A stretch of DNA of 64,000 bases from Hymenobacter rubidus (lineage in GTDB: Bacteria > Bacteroidota > Bacteroidia > Cytophagales > Hymenobacteraceae), in NCBI RefSeq assembly GCF_016734815.1, contig NZ_JAERQF010000026.1, positions 16,552-80,551 on the forward strand, given 5' to 3'. The notes beneath the pieces are model-generated. The model had not been told where the DNA came from and did no database searches. It saw only the letters and a list, made by a program, of their open reading frames with translations. Positions 40,068-48,801 of this stretch are shown here, one piece after another. Positions within the stretch are counted from its first letter, which is position 1. Every line of letters begins with the position of its first letter. Position numbers and translations under genes: made by a program.

Positions 40068-41000
40068 TCAGCCACCATATTGCAAAGCCGATGTTAGCAG
40101 CTGACCTTTTTCATAGATGCTGTTAGCCTCTGTTGTGTTTAGTGCCTTTCGTCTTGCTACAAAGTAAATAGCAAATCCGGTGGTTATTAAAGGGAGTACA
40201 ATGCCAAATTCGTCTATATACCATGGGGTTGTTGCAATGTTTTTTGTAAGCGGCGTAAATATTTGCTGAATATATAGATTGTGTGTGGCGTGAAGTATCA
40301 TGCCCGGAAACAAGCTGCCGCTTTTAATAGTAAACCACGTGAAAATAAAGCTGGAGGAAATAATCATAACCGTAAAACAGGTTAAACCATACCAAAAGGG
40401 GGTACCGTTATTATAATCTCCAAATATCAAAACAGTATAATGCCACACTGCCCATATGATGCCAACCGTAAGAGATGTTTTGATGAAGCCGTACTTGTTG
40501 TAAAGTTCAGGTGTTAGAAACCCTCGCCAGCCTATCTCTTCACCAAGCGCATTTGCAGCGGTTCGGAATAAACCAAACGTTCCTGTCATGAGCACAAATA
40601 GAGGAATAACCCAATTTGAAGAAAGTGAAGAAATACCGAAAGAGGTAGCAACTCCTTTTACGAAGTCAGCATTATAAAACTTTCCGAAACCAACTGTCCA
40701 AATGATGACGTAGGTAATCAGCGAGTAAAGAATGGGAATAAAAAAGGCGCTTATTAGGTATTTGGGCTTTGGCCATCTCCATAATAGGCTATTAATAGGT
40801 TCCTTACATATGTGTTTTGTCAACAATGCAGCAATGGCTGGACACCACATCGCTGCTGTAGTAAATAGCCTTTCAGCATTACCCGAGACTTTCAAGAGGA
40901 CAGAAGTGACGTCAAAAATCCCAGTCATGAGAAATGTCAAAGCAAGAAATATCCACACTTTTTTAGAGAAGAATTGATTGCCTTCGTTTATCATAAGCAT
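40068..41000 (-). CDS. CPBP-family intramembrane protease
   Basis: 310 residues from ATG 41000 (an ATG at 40994 is equally possible); the longer frame runs into a non-coding hairpin region. About eight membrane helices. The EExxxR motif GEEIGWRGF near residue 155 and later VWHYTVLIFGDY and MILHATHNL supply the Glu/His metal ligands of the Rce1/CAAX-protease-like (CPBP) family. These proteases act in membranes and several give immunity to bacteriocins. The sequence is AT-rich, foreign to the neighbourhood. Same strand as the NTF2-like gene, 135 bases upstream of it. Confidence 0.92.
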   Translation of the reverse strand: MLMINEGNQFFSKKVWIFLALTFLMTGIFDVTSVLLKVSGNAERLFTTAAMWCPAIAALLTKHICKEPINSLLWRWPKPKYLISAFFIPILYSLITYVIIWTVGFGKFYNADFVKGVATSFGISSLSSNWVIPLFVLMTGTFGLFRTAANALGEEIGWRGFLTPELYNKYGFIKTSLTVGIIWAVWHYTVLIFGDYNNGTPFWYGLTCFTVMIISSSFIFTWFTIKSGSLFPGMILHATHNLYIQQIFTPLTKNIATTPWYIDEFGIVLPLITTGFAIYFVARRKALNTTEANSIYEKGQLLTSALQYGG

Positions 41001-41034
41001 TGGTTTTGGTTTGCCGCTAACGCTAACATTAGGG

Positions 41035-41067
41035 TTGCCGAAACCGGCGCCCTGTAGGTTTCGGCAA
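41035..41067. repeat. 11-bp perfect hairpin upstream of the CPBP gene
   Basis: TTGCCGAAACC, 11-base loop, GGTTTCGGCAA. It follows a CGCTAACGCTAAC motif at 41015. No T-run, so not a normal terminator. The 158 bases from 41001 to 41158 hold no gene. Confidence 0.6.
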
Positions 41068-41158
41068 GCTGCGCTATGTACGCAACGTCCCTTCGGGAAG
41101 CATGCCACCGTCGGCAGTGTTTGCGAAACAAGATAAGTTGCAAAGCGCTTGTCCGCAA

Positions 41159-42157
41159 CTACACCAATTGATTGCATCCCCGCACATCTGAGTTATCCAT
41201 CCGGCCCAGGACCTCAAATGAGCCATCCTCGTGCATGCGCGCCAAATCCTTCGTTTCAATAAAAGCGCAGGAATCAATATTGGCCAAGTCAATCACATTG
41301 ATGGCGCCATCGGCTCTATCGCCAATCGAAAACGGGTCCGAGGGGTCGCGTAGCAGCACCCGCAGCGGCGCAGGGCAGTGGAAACGGCCGTCGCCCAGCG
41401 AGTAGGCCTGGCTAAGTAGCTCCGTCATGCCGTACTCGGAATGAATGCCGGCCGGCCCGAAGGCCTGTTGCAACTCCTGGTGCAACTCCTCCCGAATCAT
41501 CTCGCGGCGACGGCCTTTCATGCCACCGGTTTCAAGCACGGTGAGGCCTTGCAGCTCCGGCGCGGGGCCAGCTTCCGCCGCAAAATCCAGCAGCGCGTAG
41601 CTCACCCCAATGAGCATGACACGGCGGCCGGGCACCTGTTTCGCCTCGGCCAGCGCGGCGCGTAGGGCGGCGTGGTCGTGCAGGAAAAAGGCCGGTTGCG
41701 TCTGGCCCGATTGCCGGGCGAAATAGTCCACCATGGCCACCAGCGAGGAATTGCCCTGCTCGAGGTAGGAGGGGAGCAGGGCCAGAAATATCCAGCCGGT
41801 GAGGGGGCCGTAGTAGTGCTCGAAGATGCGGGCGGCGTTTTCGCGATACAGCGCCGGCTCGCGCACGAGGTGGCGGCTGCGCTGCTGCAGGGTGGTGCCG
41901 CTGCTCAAAAAGGTTTCTGCGGGTTCCCAGGCAGCCGGGTCGGTGCGTATTTCGTGCGTCTTGAAGAACTCAATAGGCAGGAATGGAATATCCATCAGCC
42001 GGGCTATAGTGGCGGGGTCGCGGCGCAGTTGCGCGAGGTAGGCGGCGTAGGGCGGGCAGTGCGCGGCCTGGTGCCGAAACAAGGCCAGCGCGGCCGCCTC
42101 AAACGTGGCGCTGGTGACCGAAGGCAACCCGCGCAAAAAATCCTGCCGGAAACTCAT
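41159..42157 (-). CDS. LuxE-like acyl-protein synthetase
   Basis: 332 residues. Adenylate-forming acyl-protein synthetase of the LuxE/PaaK group: FLPIEFFKTHEI, ETFLSSGTT (phosphate-binding loop), LETGGMKGRRREMIREELHQEL, HSEYGMTELLSQAY (the Y-G-x-T-E adenylation motif) and the end LGRMDNSDVRGCNQLV. LuxE activates fatty acids for the luciferase reductase; here there are no luxCDAB genes, so it likely activates another carboxylate. Orphan homologues occur in Bacteroidota and in polyketide or lipid-modification loci. Single gene, upstream region shared with the lipoprotein at 42289. Confidence 0.88.
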   Translation of the reverse strand: MSFRQDFLRGLPSVTSATFEAAALALFRHQAAHCPPYAAYLAQLRRDPATIARLMDIPFLPIEFFKTHEIRTDPAAWEPAETFLSSGTTLQQRSRHLVREPALYRENAARIFEHYYGPLTGWIFLALLPSYLEQGNSSLVAMVDYFARQSGQTQPAFFLHDHAALRAALAEAKQVPGRRVMLIGVSYALLDFAAEAGPAPELQGLTVLETGGMKGRRREMIREELHQELQQAFGPAGIHSEYGMTELLSQAYSLGDGRFHCPAPLRVLLRDPSDPFSIGDRADGAINVIDLANIDSCAFIETKDLARMHEDGSFEVLGRMDNSDVRGCNQLV

Positions 42158-42288
42158 ATCCAGATTGTGTAGTTAGTTGCGGTAATTGCAGATACCCACC
42201 GAACCAACGCGGGCTGCTATTCGTTGAAAAAAATGTACTTTGTGGCAGCATCGGCCGTTGTGCTCCTGAATCTTCACTCCCTCTATTT

Positions 42289-42834
42289 ATGAACCTGTTG
42301 CGTACCCTCGGCGGCGCTGCCCTTTTCTGTTTGGTGGGCGCCAGCTTCAGCAGCTGCCTCAGTGCCCCAGACTATCCAATAACGCCTCACATTGAGGCCA
42401 ATTCCGTGAAAGTTATACGCCTGAATGATATCAGGTCTGGGCTACGGGATTCCATTGAAGTAGCGCTGAATTTTGAGGATGGCGACGGCGACCTGGGCCT
42501 GAGTCCTACCGATACAGCCGGCGCGTTTGCGTACAACAAGGGGCGCAACCGCTACTACGAAAACTATTTTATTCAGCCGTACTACAAGAATCGGCAAGGT
42601 GTCTTTGTTCCGGTTATTTCAACCATCACGCAAAACGGTCGGTTTCCACGTTTGACAAACGCGGATGCGCGTCCCGGTCCTATTAAAGGGGTTTTACGAC
42701 GGGCAATCGGAATTTCGCTGATTGACACAGCCTACAGTGTGCGTCCCGGCCGGGAGTACTACTTCAAGGTGAGCATTGCCGACCGGGCCCTGCACGAAAG
42801 CAACGTGGTAACGACCGAAACAGTGAAGCTGTAG
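42289..42834 (+). CDS. Lipoprotein of the Bacteroidota envelope type
   Basis: 181 residues with a lipoprotein signal (FSSC, Cys23). The mature part has an acidic D-G-D-G-D-L-G motif (NFEDGDGDLGLSPTD) resembling a calcium loop, then beta strands with aromatic residues (RYYENYFIQPYYKNRQGVFVPV). This architecture is common among Cytophagales surface lipoproteins. Function unknown. A TACTTTG-type box about 55 bases upstream may be its promoter. Terminator follows. Confidence 0.8.
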   Translation: MNLLRTLGGAALFCLVGASFSSCLSAPDYPITPHIEANSVKVIRLNDIRSGLRDSIEVALNFEDGDGDLGLSPTDTAGAFAYNKGRNRYYENYFIQPYYKNRQGVFVPVISTITQNGRFPRLTNADARPGPIKGVLRRAIGISLIDTAYSVRPGREYYFKVSIADRALHESNVVTTETVKL

Positions 42835-42856
42835 CAATCGGAATCAATTGCTACAC

Positions 42857-42894
42857 AAAACGTCCCGCAGAGCGCCGCTTTGCGGGACGTTTTG
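42857..42894 (+). terminator. Intrinsic terminator
   Basis: AAAACGTCCCGCA, 11-base loop, complement and four T. Confidence 0.88.
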
Positions 42895-42919
42895 TTTCTT
42901 AAACTCCCGGTTAAAAGCC

Positions 42920-43010
42920 GGTCATGCTGAGCGCAGTCGAAGCATCTCTACCACAATAGTAAATAAATTACTTACGCGGTAAAGATGCTTCGACTGCGCT
43001 CAGCATGACC
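42920..43010. repeat. Intergenic palindrome, family A
   Basis: Arms from GGTCATGCTGAGCGCAGTCG to the complement CTGCGCTCAGCATGACC, 29-30 bp with one mismatch, AT-rich loop of about 25 bases. Lies between the lipoprotein terminator and the E1 stop codon. Confidence 0.92.
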
Positions 43011-43045
43011 GGCTGGCTACAAGCAAGATAACTTTGCATGCTTTT

Positions 43046-45466
43046 TTAATAAATCTCTGGGAACTGCTCCGGCGCGGCTTCGCTCATCATCTCGTAAATG
43101 GTGTCGAATACATCCTCCGCATTAGGCTTACTGAAGTAGTCGCCGTCGGAGCTGTAGGCCGGGCGGTGGGGCTGGGCGGCCAGGCAGCGCGGCTGCGCGT
43201 CGAGGAAGCGGTAGGCCTGCTGCTCGTCCAGTACGTGTTGCATCATGAAGGCCGTGGCACCGCCGGGCACGTCCTCGTCGGCAAATACCACGCGGTTGGT
43301 TTTCTGAATGCTGTCCACAATGAGGTGGTCGGTGTCGAAAGGCAACAGCGTTTGCACGTCGATGACTTCGACCGAGATGCCGGCCTCGGCCAACTGCTTG
43401 GCGGCATCCAGCACAATGCGGCACATCGAGCCGTAGGTGACCACCGTCACGTCGGTGCCGGTGCGCAGCACTTCGGGGCGGCCCAAGGGCAGCGTGAATT
43501 CGCCTACGTTGCTGGGCATCTGCTCCTTTAGGCGGTAGCCGTTCAGGCATTCCACCACAATAGCGGGCTCGTCGCTGCGCAGTAGCGTGTTGTAGAAGCC
43601 GGCGGCCTGCGTCATGTTGCGCGGCACGCACACATGAATGCCCCGAATGCTGCCCAGAATCATCTGCATGGGCGAGCCCGAATGCCAAATGCCTTCCAGC
43701 CGGTGCCCCCGCGTCCGCACAATGAGCGGAGCTTTCTGGCCGCCTTTGGTGCGGTATTGGAGGCAAGCCAGGTCGTCGCTCAGAATCTGGATGGCGTAGA
43801 GCATGTAATCCAGGTACTGGATTTCGGTGATGGGCCGCAGCCCGCGCAACGCCGCGCCAATACCCTGGCCGATGATGGTGGTTTCGCGAATGCCGGTATC
43901 GGTCACGCGCAGCTCGCCAAATTTGTCCTGCAAGCCCGCAAACGCCTGGTTCACATCCCCAATCTTGCCCACGTCCTCGCCGATGGCGAAGATGGCCGGG
44001 TCGCGCTGGAAATTGGCATCGAAGCAGGCTTGCAGCACCTCGCGGCCGTCCACCTGCGGCGCATCCGGCGCGAAAGTGACAGGCACTTCTTCAATATTGC
44101 CCACGGCCAGTTCACTCTGGCTGAACAGGTTGGAATTGTAGCGGTCAGCATTCTCCGCGAGAAGCTGCTCTAGGTGGCGCTGCACCGAGCGGCGACCGAA
44201 GCTGCGCTTCTCGTGGCGCACGGCGCGCAGCACCCGCCGGATGGTCCGCACAATGTCGGCCCGGATGGGGGTGGGGTTCACCTTCAGCTGCTCCACCATT
44301 TCGTGCAGCGTGTTTTCGGTGCCGGTGTCTGCCACCAAGCGGTCGAGCAGGGCAACGGCCTCGTCGCGCTCCGCTTTGATGGGGTCGAAGAAGGCGGCCC
44401 AGGCGGCCGTGCGAGCCGTTTTGATGACAGCAGCGGCTTCTTTCTCGATGTCGTCGAGTTCCAGCTCGGTGGCGTGGCCCTCGGCCAGCAGCCACTCGCG
44501 CAGCTTGTGCAGGCAGTCGTGGGCTTCTTCCCAGCCCAGGCGGTCCTTGCTCTTGTAGCGCTCGTGCGAGCCGCTGGTGCTGTGGCCCTGCGGCTGCGTG
44601 AGCTCCGTGACGTGGATGAGGACGGGCACGTGCTGCTCGCGGCAGAGGGCGGCGGCGCGCTGGTAGGTATCCACCAGGCCGGGGTAGTCCCAGCCGCGCA
44701 CGGCGAAGATTTCGAGACCCGACTGGCCTTCGCCGTCGCGCTGCAAGCCGGCCATGGCTTCCGAAATGCTTTGCTTGGTGGTCTGGTATTCAGCGGGTAC
44801 CGAGATGCCGTAGTGGTCGTCCCATACGCTCACCAGCATGGGCACTTGCAGCACGCCGGCGGCATTCAGGGCCTCAAAAAACATGCCCTCCGAGGTGCTG
44901 GCGTTGCCAATGGTGCCGAACGCCACCTCGTTGCCGTTGGTCGACAGGTCGGTGAACTGGTGCAGCTCGGGGTTTTGGCGGAAGAGCTTGGAGGCGTAGG
45001 CCAGGCCCAACAGGCGCGGCATCTGGCCGGCGGTGGGGGAGATGTCGGCCGAGGAGTTCTTGCTGTGGGCCAGGGCCGTGAGGTTGCCGTCGTCGTCCAG
45101 CATGCGGGTGGCAAAGTGGCCGTTCATGGCGCGGCCGGCCGTGGCGGGCTCGGCCTCCACGTCGGGGTTGGCGTAGAGCTGGGCGAAATACTGCTGCCAG
45201 GTGAGTTGGCCAATGGCCACCATGAAGGTCTGGTCGCGGTAGTAGCCGGCGCGGAAGTCGCCGTTCTGGAAGGCGCGGGCCATGGCCAGCTGCGGCACTT
45301 CCTTGCCATCGCCGAAGATGCCAAACTTGGCCTTGCCCATAAATACTTCTTTGCGGCCCGCCAGCGAGGCATGCCGACTCTCCCAGGCCAGGCGGTAATC
45401 GGTGAGGAAGTCGGCCTTGGTGAGGGGCGCGGCCAGCGCGGGCACAGCGGTTTCGGCAGCAGACAT
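43046..45466 (-). CDS. Fused branched-chain 2-oxoacid dehydrogenase E1 (alpha + beta)
   Basis: 806 residues from ATG 45466. The N-terminal half is the thiamine-diphosphate E1-alpha: AHSKNSSADISPTAGQMPRLLG, FGTIGNASTSEGMFFEALNAA (the GDG-type ThDP site, degenerate), VWDDHYGIS. The C-terminal half is E1-beta: IFAIGEDVGKIGDVNQAFAGLQDKFGELRVTDTGIRETTIIGQGIGAALRGLRPITEIQYLDYM, GSPMQMILGS, VVFADEDVPGGA. E1 decarboxylates 2-oxoacids such as 2-oxoisovalerate and acylates the E2 lipoyl domain. A single-chain alpha-beta fusion is common in Bacteroidota. No E2 or E3 gene adjoins. Confidence 0.93.
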   Translation of the reverse strand: MSAAETAVPALAAPLTKADFLTDYRLAWESRHASLAGRKEVFMGKAKFGIFGDGKEVPQLAMARAFQNGDFRAGYYRDQTFMVAIGQLTWQQYFAQLYANPDVEAEPATAGRAMNGHFATRMLDDDGNLTALAHSKNSSADISPTAGQMPRLLGLAYASKLFRQNPELHQFTDLSTNGNEVAFGTIGNASTSEGMFFEALNAAGVLQVPMLVSVWDDHYGISVPAEYQTTKQSISEAMAGLQRDGEGQSGLEIFAVRGWDYPGLVDTYQRAAALCREQHVPVLIHVTELTQPQGHSTSGSHERYKSKDRLGWEEAHDCLHKLREWLLAEGHATELELDDIEKEAAAVIKTARTAAWAAFFDPIKAERDEAVALLDRLVADTGTENTLHEMVEQLKVNPTPIRADIVRTIRRVLRAVRHEKRSFGRRSVQRHLEQLLAENADRYNSNLFSQSELAVGNIEEVPVTFAPDAPQVDGREVLQACFDANFQRDPAIFAIGEDVGKIGDVNQAFAGLQDKFGELRVTDTGIRETTIIGQGIGAALRGLRPITEIQYLDYMLYAIQILSDDLACLQYRTKGGQKAPLIVRTRGHRLEGIWHSGSPMQMILGSIRGIHVCVPRNMTQAAGFYNTLLRSDEPAIVVECLNGYRLKEQMPSNVGEFTLPLGRPEVLRTGTDVTVVTYGSMCRIVLDAAKQLAEAGISVEVIDVQTLLPFDTDHLIVDSIQKTNRVVFADEDVPGGATAFMMQHVLDEQQAYRFLDAQPRCLAAQPHRPAYSSDGDYFSKPNAEDVFDTIYEMMSEAAPEQFPEIY

Positions 45467-45582
45467 AGATAAGGTGCTAAAAATGGAGGGTGGGAATTTG
45501 GGAAGGGGAGAGCAGGCGGCCGGGGCCGGGGCGCAAAAATACGGAATTGGGGCCGGGTGAGTGGGGTAGGCGGGTTTGGGCG

Positions 45583-45590
45583 TATATTTG
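45583..45590 (+). promoter_or_regulatory. Possible DUF1573 gene -7 box (TATATTTG)
   Basis: Exact TAnnTTTG in the divergent region, about 125 bases before ATG 45714, implying a long leader; no clear -33 element. Confidence 0.4.
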
Positions 45591-45713
45591 GGGGGCCAGG
45601 CCACTGGCCGCTGCGTGCTGGTTTTCAGCGCGGCGGGGCTGTGGTTTCTTGCTTGGCGATGCAAGAACCACGCGGCCCCGGCTTTTGGTTATTTGCTCAA
45701 AGTACCGAGAATC

Positions 45714-46484
45714 ATGAAAAAACTTCTTACTATCTGCTTGCTGGCCCTGGCCGGCGCAGCCCATGCCCAGGGCGTGATGCAGTTTGAAACCGACAACCAC
45801 GACTTCGGCAACGTGCCCGAGGGCACGATGGCCACCTACGAATTCAAGTTCAAAAACACCGGCAACCAGCCCGTGGTCATTGCCAACGTGCAGGCCAGTT
45901 GCGGCTGTACTACCCCAGACTGGACCAAAACGCCCGTGCTGCCCGGCAAGTCCGGCATCATCAAGGCCATGTACAGCAGTGCCGGCCGCCCCGGCGTCTT
46001 CAACAAAACCGTGACCGTGACCAGCAACGCAACCGACGCCAGCAAGGTGCTCAGCATCAAAGGCACAGTGCTGACCAAGGACCAGATTAAGCCCATGCTC
46101 ACGCCGGCCCAGCTGGCCGCTTCGCCCCACATGGTCCTCGATAAAAGCCTGCACGATTTCGGCAAGATGGAAGCCGGCCAGCAGCCCACCGCCCGCTTTG
46201 TGGTGAAGAATACCGGCAAAACCGAGCTGGTGCTGGGCACCCTCACCGCCGGCTGCTACTGCGTGGGCTATAAAACGCCCCCCACGCCCATTGCGCCCGG
46301 CCAGAGCGAAGTCATTGAGCTGCTCTACAGCCAGCGCCAGCTGGGCCAGGTGAGCGACGCGGTAACCATTTCATCCAACGACGTGAGCGGCGACGCCAAG
46401 GTGACGCTCAAGGCCACCATCGTGCGCGACCTCAGCGGCAACAGCATGGTGAAGGAAAGCGGCACGGCCGTACCGTTTAAGTAA
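45714..46484 (+). CDS. DUF1573-family exported protein, two domains
   Basis: 256 residues from ATG 45714 with a signal peptide ending AHAQ. Two tandem Ig-like DUF1573 domains: the first has HDFGNVPEGTMATYEFKFKNTGNQPVVI and VQASCGCTTPDW, the second HDFGKMEAGQQPTARFVVKNTGKTELVL and TAGCYCVGY. The conserved CGC is kept in the first domain and is altered to C-Y-C in the second. The family (ASH-like fold) is very common in Bacteroidota envelopes; its role is unclear. Divergent from the dehydrogenase gene. Terminator and repeats follow. Confidence 0.92.
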   Translation: MKKLLTICLLALAGAAHAQGVMQFETDNHDFGNVPEGTMATYEFKFKNTGNQPVVIANVQASCGCTTPDWTKTPVLPGKSGIIKAMYSSAGRPGVFNKTVTVTSNATDASKVLSIKGTVLTKDQIKPMLTPAQLAASPHMVLDKSLHDFGKMEAGQQPTARFVVKNTGKTELVLGTLTAGCYCVGYKTPPTPIAPGQSEVIELLYSQRQLGQVSDAVTISSNDVSGDAKVTLKATIVRDLSGNSMVKESGTAVPFK

Positions 46485-46541
46485 GGACCGCAGATTTTAA
46501 CGGATTTGACGGATTCCGCAGATTCATACGAATCATAGAAG

Positions 46542-46683
46542 CTGTTTAGAAAGTCAAAATCGTTGTCATCCTGAGCGCAGCGAAGGACCTTATCAGGTCA
46601 GAACAACGCCTATTCTGCCGTGATAAGGTCCTTCGCTGCGCTCAGGATGACAGACGTGTAGGCAAATCAGACTTTCTAAACAG
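46542..46683. repeat. Composite palindrome, family B nested in an outer pair
   Basis: Outer arms CTGTTTAGAAAGTC (46542-46555) and GACTTTCTAAACAG (46670-46683) are a perfect 14-bp pair. Inside, a family B palindrome spans 46565-46651 (GTCATCCTGAGCGCAGCGAA to complement). A short CAGATTTTAACGG/GACGG repeat precedes it at 46488-46515. The 292 bases from 46485 to 46776 hold this element and a terminator, no gene. Confidence 0.9.
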
Positions 46684-46697
46684 TTTCAATTTTTCCT

Positions 46698-46732
46698 GAA
46701 GAGCCCTGCCGTTTTGGCGGGGCTTCTTTTTT
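46698..46732 (+). terminator. Intrinsic terminator
   Basis: GAAGAGCCCTGCC, short loop, GGCGGGGCTTC and six T. Ends transcription from the DUF1573 gene after the composite repeat. Confidence 0.75.
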
Positions 46733-46776
46733 GGATTGATGTTGGTACATTGGTATTCAATCAAATTTTATTTTTC

Positions 46777-47304
46777 ATGAATACTTCAGCAATTCCGTCC
46801 ACTGCCGAAACCGGCCCGGCGTACGTTGTGCCGGCGCAGACACGCATCGGCCACATTCATTTGCAAGTCACTGACATTGATAAGGCCTTGGGCTTTTACC
46901 GCGACATTTTGGGATTTCAGGTGGTGCAGCGGTTTGGGAACCAGGTGGCCTTTGTTTCGGCGGGCGGCTACCACCATCACATTGGGCTGAATACTTGGAA
47001 CAGCCTGGGTGGGCCACCGGCCCGGAAACAGGGCGCGGGGCTGTACCACACCGCCATTCTCTACGCCACGCGGGCCGAACTGGCCGGGGCGCTGCGGCAA
47101 TTGGTGACCAATAACTACCCCATCACCGGCTCGGCCGACCACGGCGTATCGGAAGCCATTTACCTCGACGACCCCGACGGCAACGGGGTGGAGCTGTACT
47201 GGGACCGGCCTCGTGCGCAGTGGCCGCTGACGGCCGACGGCGGCGTGCAGATGTACACCCGCGCCCTCGACCTGGCGGCCCTGCTGGCCGAAGCGCCGCA
47301 ATAA
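46777..47304 (+). CDS. VOC-family (glyoxalase/extradiol-dioxygenase-like) protein
   Basis: 175 residues from ATG 46777. Begins with RIGHIHLQVTDIDKALGFYRDILGF, a vicinal-oxygen-chelate motif with a metal His, and has GYHHHIGLNTW, LYHTAILY, ADHGVSEAIYLDDPDGNGVELYWDRP, which is the second half with another His and the ligand Glu. The DHGVSEAIYLxDPDGNGxELY string is typical of the CatE-like catechol-2,3-dioxygenase group. Aromatic substrate not determinable. Monocistronic. Confidence 0.9.
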   Translation: MNTSAIPSTAETGPAYVVPAQTRIGHIHLQVTDIDKALGFYRDILGFQVVQRFGNQVAFVSAGGYHHHIGLNTWNSLGGPPARKQGAGLYHTAILYATRAELAGALRQLVTNNYPITGSADHGVSEAIYLDDPDGNGVELYWDRPRAQWPLTADGGVQMYTRALDLAALLAEAPQ

Positions 47305-47341
47305 GGCCGAAATCCTGCAATGCCCAAGGGGAAGCGCCGCC

Positions 47342-47349
47342 TATCTTTG
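47342..47349 (+). promoter_or_regulatory. ald -7 box (TATCTTTG)
   Basis: Exact TAnnTTTG, 52 bases before the ald ATG at 47401. Confidence 0.75.
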
Positions 47350-47400
47350 CACCACGAAATTTCACCCCTTGGTTTAACCCTCACTTCCACCCCTTCGCTC

Positions 47401-48528
47401 ATGATTATCGGCGTTCCTAAGGAGATTAAAAACAACGAAAACCGCGTGGGCCTCACGCCCGCTGGCGTTGCGGAGCTGCGCAAGCACGGCCACACCCTGA
47501 TTGTGCAGCGCTCGGCCGGCGAAGGCAGCGGCTTCTCCGACGAGGAGTACCAGACGGCTGGCGCCACGCTGCTCGCCACCATCGCCGAGGTGTACGGGCA
47601 GGCCGAAATGATTGTGAAAGTGAAGGAGCCGATTGCCGAGGAGTATCCGCTTATCAAGGAGAACCAACTGCTGTTCACGTACTTCCACTTTGCCAGCGGC
47701 GAGGAGCTGACCCACGCCATGATTGAGCGCAAGGCCATTTGCCTGGCCTACGAAACGGTGGAGCTGAGCAACCGCGCCCTGCCGCTGCTCATTCCGATGA
47801 GCGAAGTAGCCGGCCGCATGGCCCCGCAGGAGGGCGCCAAGTACCTGGAGAAACCCCTGAAAGGCCGCGGTATTCTGCTAGGCGGCGTGCCCGGCGTGAA
47901 ACCCGCGCACGTGCTGGTACTCGGTGCTGGCATCGTGGGTACGCAGGCCGCTAAGGTGGCCGCCGGCTTGGGCGCTCAGGTGACGGTGATGGACATCAAC
48001 CTGAACCGTCTGCGTGAGCTGGACGACTTCATGCCCAAGAATGTGGTAACGCAGTACTCGAACGAGTACAACATTCGCGAAGCCATCAAAACTGCCGACC
48101 TGATTGTGGGCGCGGTGCTCATTCCCGGTGCTAAGGCGCCGCACCTCATCACCCGCGACATGCTGAAAACCATGCGCCCCGGCACCGTGGTGGTCGACGT
48201 GGCCGTGGACCAGGGCGGCTGCATCGAAACCTGCCACCCCACTACCCACGAAAACCCCACCTTCATCATCGACGACGTGGTGCACTACTGTGTGGCCAAC
48301 ATGCCCGGCGCGGTGCCCTACACCAGCACCCTGGCCCTGACCAATGCCACCCTGCCCTACGCCGTGAAACTGGCTAACCAAGGCTGGCAAGAGGCTTGCC
48401 GCCGCGACGAGGCCCTGCGCCTCGGCCTGAACGTGGTGCACGGCGAGGTCGTCTACAAAGGTGTCGCCGACGCCTGGGGCCTGCCCCTGACCAGCGTTGA
48501 ATCGGTGCTGGAAGGCGTGGCGGTGTAG
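47401..48528 (+). CDS. ald: Alanine dehydrogenase
   Basis: 375 residues from ATG 47401 (MIIGVPKEIKNNENRVGLTPAG is the conserved start; the longer frame adds no protein-like sequence). Converts alanine to pyruvate and ammonia with NAD+, reversibly. KVKEPIAEEYPLI, YFHFASGEELTHAM, LLIPMSEVAGRMAPQEGA, the Rossmann motif VLGAGIVGTQAAKVAAGLGAQVTVMDIN, and PGTVVVDVAVDQGGCIETCHPTTHENPTF are all family signatures. Length matches. It has its own promoter and terminator. Confidence 0.97.
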   Translation: MIIGVPKEIKNNENRVGLTPAGVAELRKHGHTLIVQRSAGEGSGFSDEEYQTAGATLLATIAEVYGQAEMIVKVKEPIAEEYPLIKENQLLFTYFHFASGEELTHAMIERKAICLAYETVELSNRALPLLIPMSEVAGRMAPQEGAKYLEKPLKGRGILLGGVPGVKPAHVLVLGAGIVGTQAAKVAAGLGAQVTVMDINLNRLRELDDFMPKNVVTQYSNEYNIREAIKTADLIVGAVLIPGAKAPHLITRDMLKTMRPGTVVVDVAVDQGGCIETCHPTTHENPTFIIDDVVHYCVANMPGAVPYTSTLALTNATLPYAVKLANQGWQEACRRDEALRLGLNVVHGEVVYKGVADAWGLPLTSVESVLEGVAV

Positions 48529-48540
48529 ACGCTTCGCTTA

Positions 48541-48795
48541 ATGAAGAATTAGGAATGAAGAATGAGTAATTAGAAAGCCTTCTCGTCATCATGGCGGGAG
48601 GGCTTTTTAGTTTTTATGCGTGTTTGTCATCTTGTGCGCAGCGATGAACATTCGCACCGATGAATGCCCTCTCTCAAACGTGAGAAGGTCCTTCGCTGCG
48701 CTCAGGATGACAATACTTCTGACTTTCTAAACAGCTGCTCTTTCCATCTTGCTATGTGTCCATAATTCTTCATTCTTCATCCTTCATTCCTCATT
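48541..48795. repeat. Composite intergenic element with nested palindromes
   Basis: An outer inverted pair rich in GAATGAAGAAT (48541-48572; complement 48761-48795) encloses a family B palindrome (48626-48711) with a decayed left arm (GTCATCTTGTGCGCAGCGAT), and a GACTTTCTAAACAG flank (48721-48734) identical to the outer arm at 46670. The 273 bases between ald and the next gene hold nothing else except the ald terminator. Confidence 0.85.
48574..48609 (+). terminator. ald intrinsic terminator
   Basis: AAAGCCTTCTCG, 9-base loop, CGGGAGGGCTTT with T-run; two G-T wobble pairs. Confidence 0.7.
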
Positions 48796-48801
48796 GATTT
48801 A

